A DNA stretch of 64,000 bases from Nonomuraea sp. NBC_00507. GTDB taxonomy: Bacteria > Actinomycetota > Actinomycetes > Streptosporangiales > Streptosporangiaceae. Position 1 is the stretch's first letter. Every line of letters starts with the position of its first letter. The notes beneath the pieces were generated by a model. That model saw only the letters and a program-made list of their open reading frames with translations, was not told where the DNA came from and made no database searches. The stretch lies in contig NZ_CP107853.1 of assembly GCF_036013525.1 (NCBI RefSeq), positions 12,462,001 to 12,526,000 of the forward strand, in the 5' to 3' direction. Both the position numbers and the translations under genes were made by a program. Shown here one piece after another: positions 25,409 to 34,350 of the stretch.

Positions 25409-25770
25409 GATCCAACCTGTTTCGGGATCGAAGGCCCGTTTAGGGACGAAAGGGGGCAGGCCGACGCGGAGGAAAAGTGCACTCTGCCGTTCGGCCTGAG
25501 AGGTAACTATGGTCCCACAGGTCAGTCTCAAGGGGGTTCGCCACGCTAGGCATGGCATACCCCACTTGGCCGATTTACTCCGAGACTTCCGGTGGCGTCC
25601 GGCGGCATCCGGAGCCGAGACCTTCTCATCCGGCGACGATTCCACCCCATCCGGGGTTTGATCAACGCAAAGTGTGAGGACTCACGCTCTGCTACTCGTA
25701 CTCCTATGACACTCTGTTCAGGGCTCAGACGCGGTAAGTACGGGGTCGCCACTCAAGAGGAGAACGAGGC
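25409..25770. other. Intergenic stretch with a tRNA-like remnant
   Basis: No coding sequence is supported here. On the complement around 25585-25625 the bases ccggatgagaaggtc, then CGGC-TCCGGAT-GCCG, resemble the 3' half of a tRNA: variable region, then a T-arm with a 4-bp stem and 7-base loop. The loop lacks the canonical TTCRA, and the acceptor stem is not complete, so it would be a decayed fragment. tRNA 3' ends are usual attachment sites for integrative elements. The rest holds the promoter region of the small gene at 25771. Confidence 0.35.
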
Positions 25771-25971
25771 GTGAGCAAGGCGAACCTCATCTGGTGGGCC
25801 GTCGCAGGTGCCCTGCTCTCCCTCTTGATCGGCGTTGTCGGCGCCCTGCTTGCCCTCGGCAATGGGGACGTGGTCACCGAAGCGGTCATCTTCGGCGCAA
25901 AGGCAGCAGGAGGCTGCGCGGGACTATGGATCGCGGCTACCGCAGCCATACATGCAGTACTCAAACGGTAG
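25771..25971 (+). CDS. Small two-helix membrane protein
   Basis: 66 residues from a GTG preceded by AAGAGGAG about 9 bases upstream, a good ribosome site. Helix 1 covers about residues 8-29 (AVAGALLSLLIGVVGALLA) and helix 2 about 42-62. It ends with LKR. No family is recognised. It lies in the accessory block near the GHKL-nuclease gene. Confidence 0.65.
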   Translation: MSKANLIWWAVAGALLSLLIGVVGALLALGNGDVVTEAVIFGAKAAGGCAGLWIAATAAIHAVLKR

Positions 25972-26698
25972 ATCGCCAAGAACGTCGACAATTGTTCGGC
26001 TTCCCAGACGTGATACACCCTTGCCTGTTCATTCGGCAGGCGGGGGTGTGTCAGTTTGCTGCCCCGTGCGGTCGTAGCCTCGTCGAAGCTGGCCGAGGCC
26101 AGGAAGCGATCTGGTGGAAGCCGATGCCACGTCCGTCCGGCGAGCCGGGCGGACCGTGGCTGAGAACCGCATTATCGGGCCTGACTCCGCATTCCTGGAG
26201 GGAGTGCGGCTCTTGGGCCACCGCCCCGCCGGACGCTGTCCCGCTGGTGTGGACACCGATGGGGGCGGGGACCAGGCGCCGGTCAAGCACCCGGCGGTGA
26301 CTGAACACTGCCGTCCGATTATCTTCAGTTGCAACCGATCGGCTCAGAGAACCAACCACCGTTCCCAGTGTTACACCGGCCGGCGCGGCCGGTCGATCTT
26401 GAGGCGATGCGAAGCGCGCAAGACCAGGCCGCTCCCTCACGCGATCGAAGACCCGCTCCGGCTTGACGATCAAACCCCTCCACCTGCCTCGGAATATACA
26501 GAGCTACCCTTCCCAGAAGTACACTTCTATATGGCAGCACCGGCGTAGTTTCAGGCCGGGACCCAGATCTCGTCGCACAGCAACATTCCGCTGACGGGTT
26601 CGTCGTTCACGCCGTGTCCCTATGACGGGCGCGACTCGGACTCCCCTGGAAGGGCGGGTTCTCAGACACGCGACAGGCCTCTGTACTCGCGGCGTGGA
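25972..26698. other. 727-bp region without a supported intact gene
   Basis: Only low-quality frames are seen, with no codon bias or ribosome site. On the complement at about 26555-26618 a short open stretch reads GVNDEPVSGMLLCDEIWVPA then stop, with natural-looking composition but a stop codon just upstream (about 26620). It looks like the tail of a decayed gene. The rest appears non-coding. Confidence 0.5.
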
Positions 26699-28636
26699 TC
26701 ACCTCGCCACGACCGCATCGGGCACTACTTCTCTATGCACCCGCTGGAGATATTCCACGGCATGCTCCGAGGCGGGATCATGGTTCAGCCGCTCTCGATA
26801 GAAGTGAAGCCGATCTTCACAGTCGTCGATGATCTCGCACCACGTTCGAGCCCAGATGCGAACCCCTCCCTCCCACTCGGCGATGCAGCCGGGTGGACGA
26901 TTCGGCGCACTGGCATCCCGCCTTACGATGTCCGCCATCTCAGTGGAGACCACCCAGAAGTCCCATGAAACGCGTACGTCCCGGAACTGCGGATCGCTGA
27001 CGATCGCCTCCGCATAGCTCTTGATTTGCGCTACCTCCACCTGGCCGATCTTGACGTTGGGCGCCTTGAGTTCGACCACAAGGTGTTCCCGCCCGGAACT
27101 CCCCCGGTGTGCGCGCCCAAGGAGGAGATCGACGATGCCCGCCCGTCCGTCCTCTCGGCGCACCGGATTCAGTTGGCCGTTTTCCGGCTCTCGGCCCAGT
27201 TCCTTGAGATGGCGGGCCAGGACGGCGTCCAGGCTCTGATCGCTGATCATCAGGGAGTAAGCATCCCCGAAAATCCACGTCTCACGCTCGAGTATCTTGT
27301 GCAGCTCGCTGCGTTCCTTGACGGTCCGGCTGATCTCGGGCTCGAAGACGAGCTTCTTCAAGGCCGCCAAGAAGTCGAGCCGATCACTGACGTGCCCCGT
27401 TGCCTTGATCACTTCCGAAAGGCTCGTCCGCTGCAGGATTCGCTTGAGCTCTTCCTGTTCCGATTGGGACAGCCGGAACAACTCATCCAGCACCGGGTAC
27501 AGTCCGCTTGGATTCCGGGAAATGATCTCCCGGAGGAGCCGCAGGGTGGTCTTCTTGCTCTGCGTCACGCCTGGGAGACGCCGCGAGATCCTCGTAGCCA
27601 CTTCGTCGAACATCTCACGTTCGACCGCTTGCGCGGGCTCGGCCGGCTCCTCGGAATATGGATAGACGCCCTCGTTCTTCCACTCCTGAATGAGCCTGGC
27701 CCGGCGCTCTTGATCGCGTCTCTTGAAGTGCGCACGCAGTGTCTCGCGCGCCAGCGCGAGGAGGGGCCCGATTTCGTCCATCTCCGCCAGCGGCAGGTCG
27801 TCCCTTCGCTCGACGAAGCCATCCCAGAGCAGATAGGCGGTGAAGTGATATCCGGGCGCCTGAATGCCCGGCGAAGGTTCATCCAGCACGACACCGTTGG
27901 CATCGCAGAGAGCGAGCACCCGCCCGACGTCCTTCGGCCATTCAATGACGCGTAGCACAGGGTCGGCCGCCACGTCCGGGGCAGGCCAGGGCACTTGATA
28001 CTCGGCCATGTCCGTCCACACAGTCGACGGGTCCAGGGCCGTGCCCTGATAAGCGATCCGCACATCCAGATTGGCTGCCAGGAACGGCGCGAAAATCGAG
28101 GCCAACTGCTGAGCGATGTCGTCCTGCGTGAGCCGAGTAACGAAGTCCGCCGGGACCGACGCCTCTACACGCGTGCCGCAAGGCGCCTTCACATATTCCG
28201 GCTCCGATATATCGAAATCGGCAGGTCGATCTACCGCCCCGCTGATGACAGTTCGTTCGATCCGGCCATCTGCCGCCTGCGCCACCGTGACCCATCGGAC
28301 CTGCTCGCCGAGTGCAAAAGCGCGGAGGCGACCTTGCCCACTGCGCCCGTGGAGCCCCCGCTTCAGCACCGGCGAGACCTTCGCGCTGGTCTTCCAGGAC
28401 CCACCCAAACCGCCGAAGTAATTCGCGCAGGAGGCGTTCGGCATGCCGTGGCCGTCGTCCGTGATACGGACCGACTCCACACCGCCCAGTTCGTTGACCT
28501 CGAGATCGACGCTGACGACGCTCGCCTCCGCGTCGAGCGCGTTCCAGATCATCTCCGCCACCGCGCCCACTGGGTCCTTCTGCTTGGCCAGGCGCAGCAG
28601 ATGGTCCGGCTTGGCCTCGATGTGAACGGTACGCAC
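26699..28636 (-). CDS. GHKL ATPase fused to a Shedu-like PD-(D/E)XK nuclease domain
   Basis: 645 residues. The N-terminal part is a GHKL (MutL/Hsp90/MORC-type) ATPase: EMIWNALDAEA (N box, Asn32), ITDDGHGM (58-65, G1) and GRSGQGRLRAF (97-107, lid/G2). A long helical middle follows (about 280-460). Near residue 470 HKILERETWIFGDAY resembles the start of the DUF4263/Shedu domain, then IVDLLLG (Asp503) and VVELKAP (Glu522, Lys524) give the D...ExK nuclease site, with a conserved-looking Gln537. Shedu is an antiphage nuclease family with varied N-terminal sensors. The GTG at 28636 has a GATAGT box 6 bases upstream (leaderless). Defence is inferred; the ATPase may gate the nuclease. Confidence 0.8.
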   Translation of the reverse strand: MRTVHIEAKPDHLLRLAKQKDPVGAVAEMIWNALDAEASVVSVDLEVNELGGVESVRITDDGHGMPNASCANYFGGLGGSWKTSAKVSPVLKRGLHGRSGQGRLRAFALGEQVRWVTVAQAADGRIERTVISGAVDRPADFDISEPEYVKAPCGTRVEASVPADFVTRLTQDDIAQQLASIFAPFLAANLDVRIAYQGTALDPSTVWTDMAEYQVPWPAPDVAADPVLRVIEWPKDVGRVLALCDANGVVLDEPSPGIQAPGYHFTAYLLWDGFVERRDDLPLAEMDEIGPLLALARETLRAHFKRRDQERRARLIQEWKNEGVYPYSEEPAEPAQAVEREMFDEVATRISRRLPGVTQSKKTTLRLLREIISRNPSGLYPVLDELFRLSQSEQEELKRILQRTSLSEVIKATGHVSDRLDFLAALKKLVFEPEISRTVKERSELHKILERETWIFGDAYSLMISDQSLDAVLARHLKELGREPENGQLNPVRREDGRAGIVDLLLGRAHRGSSGREHLVVELKAPNVKIGQVEVAQIKSYAEAIVSDPQFRDVRVSWDFWVVSTEMADIVRRDASAPNRPPGCIAEWEGGVRIWARTWCEIIDDCEDRLHFYRERLNHDPASEHAVEYLQRVHREVVPDAVVAR

Positions 28637-28764
28637 ACGGCCACTATCCCAGATGACGTGCGGAATCGCCCGTAAGATCGCTGGAAGCGAGATGTCTGCC
28701 GGCCGCCCTGCAATCAGAGCTTGGACATGTAGGTCGCAGCCGTACGCCTGATCGCGGGCCGACC

Positions 28765-29115
28765 TTGGTGCCCATCGCGGCGGTTACCGCTGTTCGGGTA
28801 CGAACGTCGCGGCCCCTCCCACATCGACCACACTGCCGGCAACAAAGAATCGCGCAGTTTCTTCGTAGGGCTGCGAGCCGCCGCCGATGCCTTGCGATCA
28901 TAATCTTGGTCGCGGCCATCGTCGCACTGGCCGCTTTCTGCATCGGGCGCGAATCGGGCGATAGCCGGGGCGAAGCCCTCAAAACAGCGGGAAGAGCATT
29001 TTTCGTAGTCCTCGGAATCGGCGCAACGCTACTGATCGCAGCCGCGGCGTTCAGGTCCTGGGATCGCCCAGCAAGCCCGGCCGCGACCGGCCCGGAGTTC
29101 ATCAACAGCAGATGA
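28765..29115 (+). CDS. Possible small two-helix membrane protein
   Basis: The frame from a TTG/GTG at 28765 gives 116 residues, of which the last 75 look real: helix 1 (LAIIILVAAIVALAAFCI), a charged loop GRESGDSRGEALK, helix 2 (FFVVLGIGATLLIAAAAF). The basic first 40 residues may be untranslated, with a TTG at 28906 as a later start. It is divergent from the GHKL-nuclease gene and ends at the stem-loop 29132-29157. No ribosome site is clear. Confidence 0.4.
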   Translation: MVPIAAVTAVRVRTSRPLPHRPHCRQQRIAQFLRRAASRRRCLAIIILVAAIVALAAFCIGRESGDSRGEALKTAGRAFFVVLGIGATLLIAAAAFRSWDRPASPAATGPEFINSR

Positions 29116-29131
29116 CGCAATGACGGGACGC

Positions 29132-29157
29132 GGGAGCCCGCCGACAGCGGGCTTCCC
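29132..29157 (+). terminator. Stem-loop downstream of the small membrane gene
   Basis: gggagcccgc (29132-29141), loop cgaca, gcgggcttccc (29147-29157): a 10-bp stem with one bulged T. It follows the 28765-29115 frame and supports that being transcribed. Confidence 0.65.
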
Positions 29158-29247
29158 GTCCATACGTCGGCATCCGCCTCTCCAATCGGGCCTCTCACGG
29201 AACAGACACGGAGCAGTGATCGTTCAGGTCACGGTCACAAGACAACG

Positions 29248-29279
29248 AACCTCGCCTCTGCCGGTCAGCAGGCGAGGTT
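29248..29279. terminator. Bidirectional stem-loop after the acyl-CoA dehydrogenase gene
   Basis: aacctcgcc (29248-29256) pairs with ggcgaggtt (29271-29279), loop 14 bases. On the plus strand it runs into TTT; on the complement it follows the acyl-CoA dehydrogenase stop at 29294. Confidence 0.7.
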
Positions 29280-29293
29280 TCCGCATGTCAGGG

Positions 29294-30457
29294 CTACTTC
29301 AGCAACTGCCTGGCCATCACCATGCGCTGGATCTGGTTGGTGCCCTCGTAGATCTGGGTGATCTTGGCGTCGCGCATCATGCGCTCCACCGGGAAGTCCT
29401 TCGTGTAGCCGTACCCGCCCAGCAACTGCACCGCGTCCGTGGTGATCTCCATAGCCGCGTCCGAGGCGGCGCACTTGGCGGCGCTCGACAGGAACGTCAG
29501 GTCCTTCTGGGGCTCGCCGTGCATCGCGCGTTCCGACTTCGCGGCCGCGTGGTACGTGAGTTGCCGGGCCGCCTCCAGTTTCATGGCCATGTCGGCCACC
29601 ATGAACTGCAGGCCCTGGAAGTCGGCGATCGGCCGGCCGAACTGCTTGCGTTCCTTCACGTAGCCGATCGCGTAGTCCAGAGCACCCTGGGCGATGCCCA
29701 GGGCCTGGGCGGCGATGGTGATGCGGGTGTGGTCCAAGGTCGCCAGAGCCGTCTTGAAGCCGGTGCCGGGGGCGCCGATCATGCGGGTGGCGGGGATTCT
29801 GACGTTGTCCAGGATGACCTGGCGGGTCGGGGAGCCCTTGATGCCGAGCTTGCGTTCCTTGGGGCCGAAGGAGACGCCCTCGTCGGACTTCTCCACGACG
29901 AAGGCGGAGATGCCGCGGGCGCCGGCTGACGGGTCCGTGACCGCCATCACCGTGTAGTACTCGGAGACGCCGGCGTTCGTGATCCACATCTTGGTGCCGT
30001 TGAGGATGTACGAATCGCCGTCCGCCACCGCCCTCGTCTTCATCGCGGCGGCGTCCGAGCCGGCCTCCGGCTCCGACAGCGCGTACGAGAACATGGCCTC
30101 CCCCCTGGCCACCGGCGCCAGGTAGCGGGACTTCACCTCCTCCGAGGCCGACAGGAGGAGCGGGACGGTGCCGAGCTTGTTGACGGCGGGGATCAGGGAG
30201 GTGGACGCGCAGGCGCGGGCCACCTCCTCGATGACGATCACCGTCGCCAGCGCATCCGCCCCCGCGCCGCCGTACTGCTCAGGAACGTGCACGGCGTGCA
30301 TGTCCGCCGCCACCAGCGCCTTGTAGACGTCCCAGGAGAACTCCTCGGTCTCGTCCGCCTCCGCGGCATGCGGGGCGATCTTCTCATCGGCCAGGGCCCG
30401 GACGGTCTCCCTGAGCATGTCGTGCTCTTCGGCGAGCGCGTAAAGAGGGAAGCTCAT
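29294..30457 (-). CDS. Acyl-CoA dehydrogenase
   Basis: 387 residues of the short/medium-chain ACAD family. MFSYALSEPEAGSDAA and KMWITNAG bind FAD and acyl-CoA; QLLGGYGYTKDFPVER and IYEGTNQIQR follow, with Glu371 in the family's catalytic-base position. It would oxidise an acyl-CoA to enoyl-CoA, passing electrons to ETF; chain length or branched-chain preference is not readable. The ATG at 30457 matches the family N-terminus; an upstream ATG at 30556 would overlap the divergent promoter region. Confidence 0.9.
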   Translation of the reverse strand: MSFPLYALAEEHDMLRETVRALADEKIAPHAAEADETEEFSWDVYKALVAADMHAVHVPEQYGGAGADALATVIVIEEVARACASTSLIPAVNKLGTVPLLLSASEEVKSRYLAPVARGEAMFSYALSEPEAGSDAAAMKTRAVADGDSYILNGTKMWITNAGVSEYYTVMAVTDPSAGARGISAFVVEKSDEGVSFGPKERKLGIKGSPTRQVILDNVRIPATRMIGAPGTGFKTALATLDHTRITIAAQALGIAQGALDYAIGYVKERKQFGRPIADFQGLQFMVADMAMKLEAARQLTYHAAAKSERAMHGEPQKDLTFLSSAAKCAASDAAMEITTDAVQLLGGYGYTKDFPVERMMRDAKITQIYEGTNQIQRMVMARQLLK

Positions 30458-30583
30458 GCGGTAGATACTAGGACGTCCGAGCATCTTGTTACCAGCCGGT
30501 ACGGTTTGCGGAGGGGCACCCGTGGCACGTAGCTGGTAGCGAAAGGCCGGTAGCATGCCTGCGCGATCGAAAGGAGCTCACTC

Positions 30584-31897
30584 GTGCCATATCGCCTCAC
30601 GGTGATCGGGACCGGATACCTGGGCATCACGCATGCGGCATGCATGGCGGATCTTGGATTCGAGGTCCTAGGCCTCGACATCGACGCTGACAAGGTCCAC
30701 CGCTTGAACAGCGGTGAGCTCCCGATCCATGAACCGGGGCTGGAACCCGTGCTCCGCCGTGGGCTCGAATCCGGCAAGCTTCGCTTCACCACCTCCTACG
30801 AGGAGGTCGCCGAGTTCGGCGACGTGCACTTCATCTGCGTCGGCACACCGCAGAAGCGCGGCGAGTACGCGGCCGACGTCTCCTACATGGACGCCGCGAT
30901 CGAATCCCTTGCCCCGCTGCTCGACCGGGAGTGCCTGGTCGTCGGCAAGTCGACCGTGCCCGTGGGCACCGCGGAGCGCCTCGCGGACAAGATGGCGCGC
31001 CTGGCCCCGGCAGGAGTCGAGGCCGAGCTGGCGTGGAACCCCGAGTTCCTGCGGGAGGGGTTCGCCGTGCAGGACACCTTGCACCCGGATCGGATCGTGT
31101 TCGGCGTCCGTACGGAACGGGCGGAGAAGGTGCTGCGTGAGGTGTACGAGCCGCTGGGCGACGTTCCGATCGTGGTGACGGATTTCGCCACGTCCGAGCT
31201 GGTCAAGACGGCCGCCAACGCCTTCCTGGCCACGAAGATCTCTTTCATCAACGCCATGGCCGAGGTCTGCGAGGCCGCGCATGCCGATGTCCAGCAGCTG
31301 TCGGAGGCGCTCTCGTACGACGACCGGATCGGCGGCCGTTACCTCAACGCCGGACTCGGGTTCGGCGGCGGTTGCCTGCCCAAGGACATCCGGGCGTTCA
31401 TGGCCCGCGCCGGTGAGTTGGGCGCGGACCAGGCGCTGACGTTCCTGCGCGAGGTGGACGCCATCAACATGCGGCGGCGCGCCCGCATGGTGGACCTGGC
31501 CAGGGTGCTGGCGGGCGGTTCCTTCCACGGGTGCACCGTGGGCGTCCTGGGAGCGGCGTTCAAGCCGAACTCGGACGACATTCGCGACTCACCCGCTCTC
31601 GACGTCGCGGTCACCATTGGCCACCAAGGCGGACAGGTCACCGTCTACGACCCGATCGCGCTCGACAACGCTCGCAAGGCTCATCCCGAGCTGAACTATG
31701 GCGCGTCGGCTGTCGAGGCGGTTCGCGGGGCGCATGTGGTGTTGCTGCTCACGGAGTGGCAGGAGTTCGTGGACCTCGATCCGGAGGAACTGGGCGCGGT
31801 GGTCGCCACCCGGCGCATCGTCGACGGGCGCAACGCGCTGGACGCTGAGACGTGGCGGTCGGCCGGCTGGCACTACCGGGCCCTAGGCCGGCCGTAA
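30584..31897 (+). CDS. UDP-glucose 6-dehydrogenase
   Basis: 437 residues of the UDP-glucose/GDP-mannose dehydrogenase family. The N-terminal Rossmann motif is VIGTGYLG, the catalytic cysteine is Cys264 in GGGCLPKDIRAF, and the C-terminal UDP-binding domain has GAAFKPNSDDIRDSP. It oxidises UDP-glucose to UDP-glucuronate for surface polysaccharides. The GTG at 30584 is set by AAAGGAG about 8 bases upstream. It is divergent from the acyl-CoA dehydrogenase gene. Confidence 0.9.
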   Translation: MPYRLTVIGTGYLGITHAACMADLGFEVLGLDIDADKVHRLNSGELPIHEPGLEPVLRRGLESGKLRFTTSYEEVAEFGDVHFICVGTPQKRGEYAADVSYMDAAIESLAPLLDRECLVVGKSTVPVGTAERLADKMARLAPAGVEAELAWNPEFLREGFAVQDTLHPDRIVFGVRTERAEKVLREVYEPLGDVPIVVTDFATSELVKTAANAFLATKISFINAMAEVCEAAHADVQQLSEALSYDDRIGGRYLNAGLGFGGGCLPKDIRAFMARAGELGADQALTFLREVDAINMRRRARMVDLARVLAGGSFHGCTVGVLGAAFKPNSDDIRDSPALDVAVTIGHQGGQVTVYDPIALDNARKAHPELNYGASAVEAVRGAHVVLLLTEWQEFVDLDPEELGAVVATRRIVDGRNALDAETWRSAGWHYRALGRP

Positions 31898-31912
31898 GGC
31901 CTCCCGCCCCGG

Positions 31913-32407
31913 TCAGAGCTCGGCGGCCTCGGCACGCAGGCGCTCACCCTTGGCGTACGCCTGCTCCTTGAGCCGCTCCTGGAACTCCTCCATGCGCCGG
32001 CGAAGATCGGCGTCGGAGGCGGCGAGGATGCGTACGGCCAGCAGGCCCGCGTTACGTGCCCCGCCCACCGCCACCGTGGCGACCGGGACCCCGGCCGGCA
32101 TTTGGACGATCGACAGCAGAGAGTCCATGCCGTCGAGGTATTTCAGCGGCACCGGCACCCCGATCACCGGCAGCGGCGTCACCGACGCCAGCATGCCGGG
32201 CAGGTGCGCGGCCCCGCCGGCGCCCGCGATGATCACCTGGAGGCCCCGCGAGGCGGCCTGACGACCGTATTCGATCATCTCGGCCGGCATGCGGTGCGCG
32301 GACACGACGTCCGCCTCGAAGGGCACGCCGAACTCCGCCACCGCCTCCGCCGCGGCCTTCATCACCGGCCAGTCGGAGTCGCTGCCCATCACGATGCCGA
32401 TTTTCAT
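31913..32407 (-). CDS. purE: N5-carboxyaminoimidazole ribonucleotide mutase
   Basis: 164 residues, class I Pur[23 protein letters not shown] and [13 protein letters not shown] are the signature segments; the His in SAHR is the catalytic residue. It converts N5-CAIR to CAIR in de novo purine synthesis. Its ATG overlaps the purK stop by 4 bases, so the pair is translationally coupled. Confidence 0.95.
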   Translation of the reverse strand: MKIGIVMGSDSDWPVMKAAAEAVAEFGVPFEADVVSAHRMPAEMIEYGRQAASRGLQVIIAGAGGAAHLPGMLASVTPLPVIGVPVPLKYLDGMDSLLSIVQMPAGVPVATVAVGGARNAGLLAVRILAASDADLRRRMEEFQERLKEQAYAKGERLRAEAAEL

Positions 32408-33552
32408 GTGTATTCCCCGGTGGTCAGGTAGACGGCGGCGTGGCGAGCGCGGGCGCGGACCTCGTCCAGGTTGGAGCCGAGGGCGGTCACGTGGCCGATC
32501 TTGCGGCCGGGACGCACCTGCTTGCCGTAGAAGTGCATCTTGATGCCGGGGTCGTGGGCCAGCACGTGCTCGTAGCGCTTGAACAGGTCGGGGTCGTCGC
32601 CGCCCAGCAGGTTGACCATGACGACGGCCTGGGCGGTCATCGTGGGCGAGCCGAGCGGCAGATCCAGCACGGCCCTCAGATGCTGCTCGAACTGCGACGT
32701 CCGCGCGCCCTCGATCGTCCAGTGGCCGCTGTTGTGTGGCCGCATGGCCAGCTCGTTGACCACCAGACCGCGGGCCGTCTGGAACATCTCGACCGCCAGC
32801 AGCCCGGTCACTCCCAGCTCGTGGGCGATCTTCAGGCCGATGCGCTGGGCCTGCGCGGCGTCCTCCTGGTCGAGATCGGGGGCGGGCGCGAGCACCTCGA
32901 CGCAGATGCCGTCCTGCTGCACGGTCTCCACGACCGGGTAACTGACGCCCTGGCCGTGCGGCGAGCGGGCCACCAGCACCGCCAACTCCCGCTCGAACGG
33001 CACGAACGCCTCGGCCATCAGCTCGGTGCCGGACGCGAACGCCTCCTCCGCCTCGGCGGCGTCAGCGCACACCCACACGCCGCGGCCGTCGTAGCCGCCG
33101 CGCACCGCCTTCAGCACCACGGGCCAGCCGTGCTCGTCCGCGAAGCCCGAGACGTCCTTCGCCGACGACACCCGCGCCCAGGCCGGGCAGGGCACGCCGA
33201 TCGCGGTCAGCCGCTCGCGCATGGCCGCCTTGTCCTGCGCGTGCACGAGGGCGTCGGCCCCCGGGTGAACGGCGTGGCCGCTCTTCGCCAGAGCCCTGAT
33301 GTGCTCGGTCGGGACGTGCTCGTGGTCGAACGTGATCGCGTCGCAACCTTGGGCGAACTCGCGAAGAACGTCCAGATCGCGGTAGTCTCCGATGCGCGTG
33401 TCGACGATCACCCGTGCGGCGCTCTCATCCGGAGCACCGGCGAGCACCCGCAGCTCGACGCCGAGTGCGATGGCGGGCGGCTGCGACATCCTGGCCAGCT
33501 GGCCGGCGCCGACGATGCCGACGACCGGGCCGATGGGGTGGTATGAACTCAC
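32404..33552 (-). CDS. purK: 5-(carboxyamino)imidazole ribonucleotide synthase
   Basis: About 382 residues, ATP-grasp. [12 protein letters not shown] opens the first domain; [15 protein letters not shown] holds the ATP-grasp lysine and loop; [18 protein letters not shown] lies near the C-terminus. It makes N5-CAIR from AIR, bicarbonate and ATP, feeding PurE. The GTG at 33552 starts the conserved N-terminus and has TAAGCT about 8 bases upstream (leaderless). Confidence 0.95.
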   Translation of the reverse strand: MSSYHPIGPVVGIVGAGQLARMSQPPAIALGVELRVLAGAPDESAARVIVDTRIGDYRDLDVLREFAQGCDAITFDHEHVPTEHIRALAKSGHAVHPGADALVHAQDKAAMRERLTAIGVPCPAWARVSSAKDVSGFADEHGWPVVLKAVRGGYDGRGVWVCADAAEAEEAFASGTELMAEAFVPFERELAVLVARSPHGQGVSYPVVETVQQDGICVEVLAPAPDLDQEDAAQAQRIGLKIAHELGVTGLLAVEMFQTARGLVVNELAMRPHNSGHWTIEGARTSQFEQHLRAVLDLPLGSPTMTAQAVVMVNLLGGDDPDLFKRYEHVLAHDPGIKMHFYGKQVRPGRKIGHVTALGSNLDEVRARARHAAVYLTTGEYT

Positions 33553-33616
33553 GCCAGGTGAGCTTACCGGGACGCAACGATGACTAACCCATCGCTCGCA
33601 TCCATAGGGTCTAGGC

Positions 33617-33697
33617 GTGAACGACACGCCCACCACTGGAACCGTGAGCGACATGACCACCACTGGAACCGTGAGTGACACGCCCACCACTGGAACA
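33617..33697 (+). repeat. Three 27-bp repeats, each beginning with an in-frame GTG
   Basis: Units at 33617-33643, 33644-33670 and 33671-33697 share gtgaxcgacxygxccaccactggaac-type sequence with a few substitutions. They encode (V/M)xDxPTTGT and may vary the N-terminal length of the VOC protein. Confidence 0.85.
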
Positions 33698-34093
33698 CTG
33701 CACCACGTGGAGATCTGGGTCCCGGATCTGCCACGGGCGATCGGCAGCTGGCAGTGGCTGCTGGAAGCGCTCGGCTACACCGTGTCCCAGGACTGGGCGG
33801 GCGGCCGGAGCTGGCGGCTGGGGCCGACCTACCTGGTGATGGAGCAGTCGCCCGCCCTCACCGCCGACCGCCACGACCGCCGCCGCCCCGGCCTGAACCA
33901 CCTGGCCTTCCACGTGGAGAGCCGCACCCGGCTGGATGCCCTGGTGCAGCAGGCCCCGGCGTATGGCTGGACGCTGATGTTCCCCGATCGCCATCCGTAC
34001 GCCGGCGGCGAGCAGCACTACGCCGCATACCTGGAGGACAAGGACGGGTTCGAGATCGAACTCGTCGCCTTCGACCGGCCAGGCCCTTCCTGA
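33617..34093 (+). CDS. VOC (glyoxalase/dioxygenase) superfamily protein with repeat-encoded N-terminus
   Basis: 158 residues from the first GTG. The first 27 residues are three near-identical 9-residue units; the VOC domain starts at LHHVEIWVPDLPRA. LNHLAFHVESRTRLD and YAAYLEDKDGFEIELVAF give the paired beta-alpha-beta modules and metal-ligand positions (His, His, Glu). The substrate is unknown. TAGGGT lies 8 bases before the first GTG. Each 27-bp unit begins with GTG, so three in-frame starts are possible. Confidence 0.8.
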   Translation: MNDTPTTGTVSDMTTTGTVSDTPTTGTLHHVEIWVPDLPRAIGSWQWLLEALGYTVSQDWAGGRSWRLGPTYLVMEQSPALTADRHDRRRPGLNHLAFHVESRTRLDALVQQAPAYGWTLMFPDRHPYAGGEQHYAAYLEDKDGFEIELVAFDRPGPS

Positions 34094-34350
34094 GCCCGCG
34101 GATCGGCGGTTCGTCAGCTGCCGAGGGAGGTGACGGGGCTGGGCGGTCGTTCCGGGTCGCCTCACAGGCACGGCCGCCCAGCGACCTGCACCGCAGCGTA
34201 ATGGCAGCCGATCAGAATTGCCGCCTATAGGACGACATTTCTAAACCGGCTCTTGACGCGGTAAGTTCATCCGTCTGACACCGGCCCTACATCGTGACCG
34301 GTACGCTGGGGTGACCAGCAGCAGCCCGATGGAAGGGACCGAGCAGAGAC

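Noticed and set aside
25409..25645. N-terminal extension of the 24491-25408 protein to an ATG at 25645
   Set aside because: It would translate through the tRNA-like remnant and its composition is not protein-like; ATG 25408 fits better.
26051..26473. Overlapping frames on both strands in the 25972-26698 gap
   Set aside because: No codon-position bias, no ribosome site, no recognisable motif on either strand.
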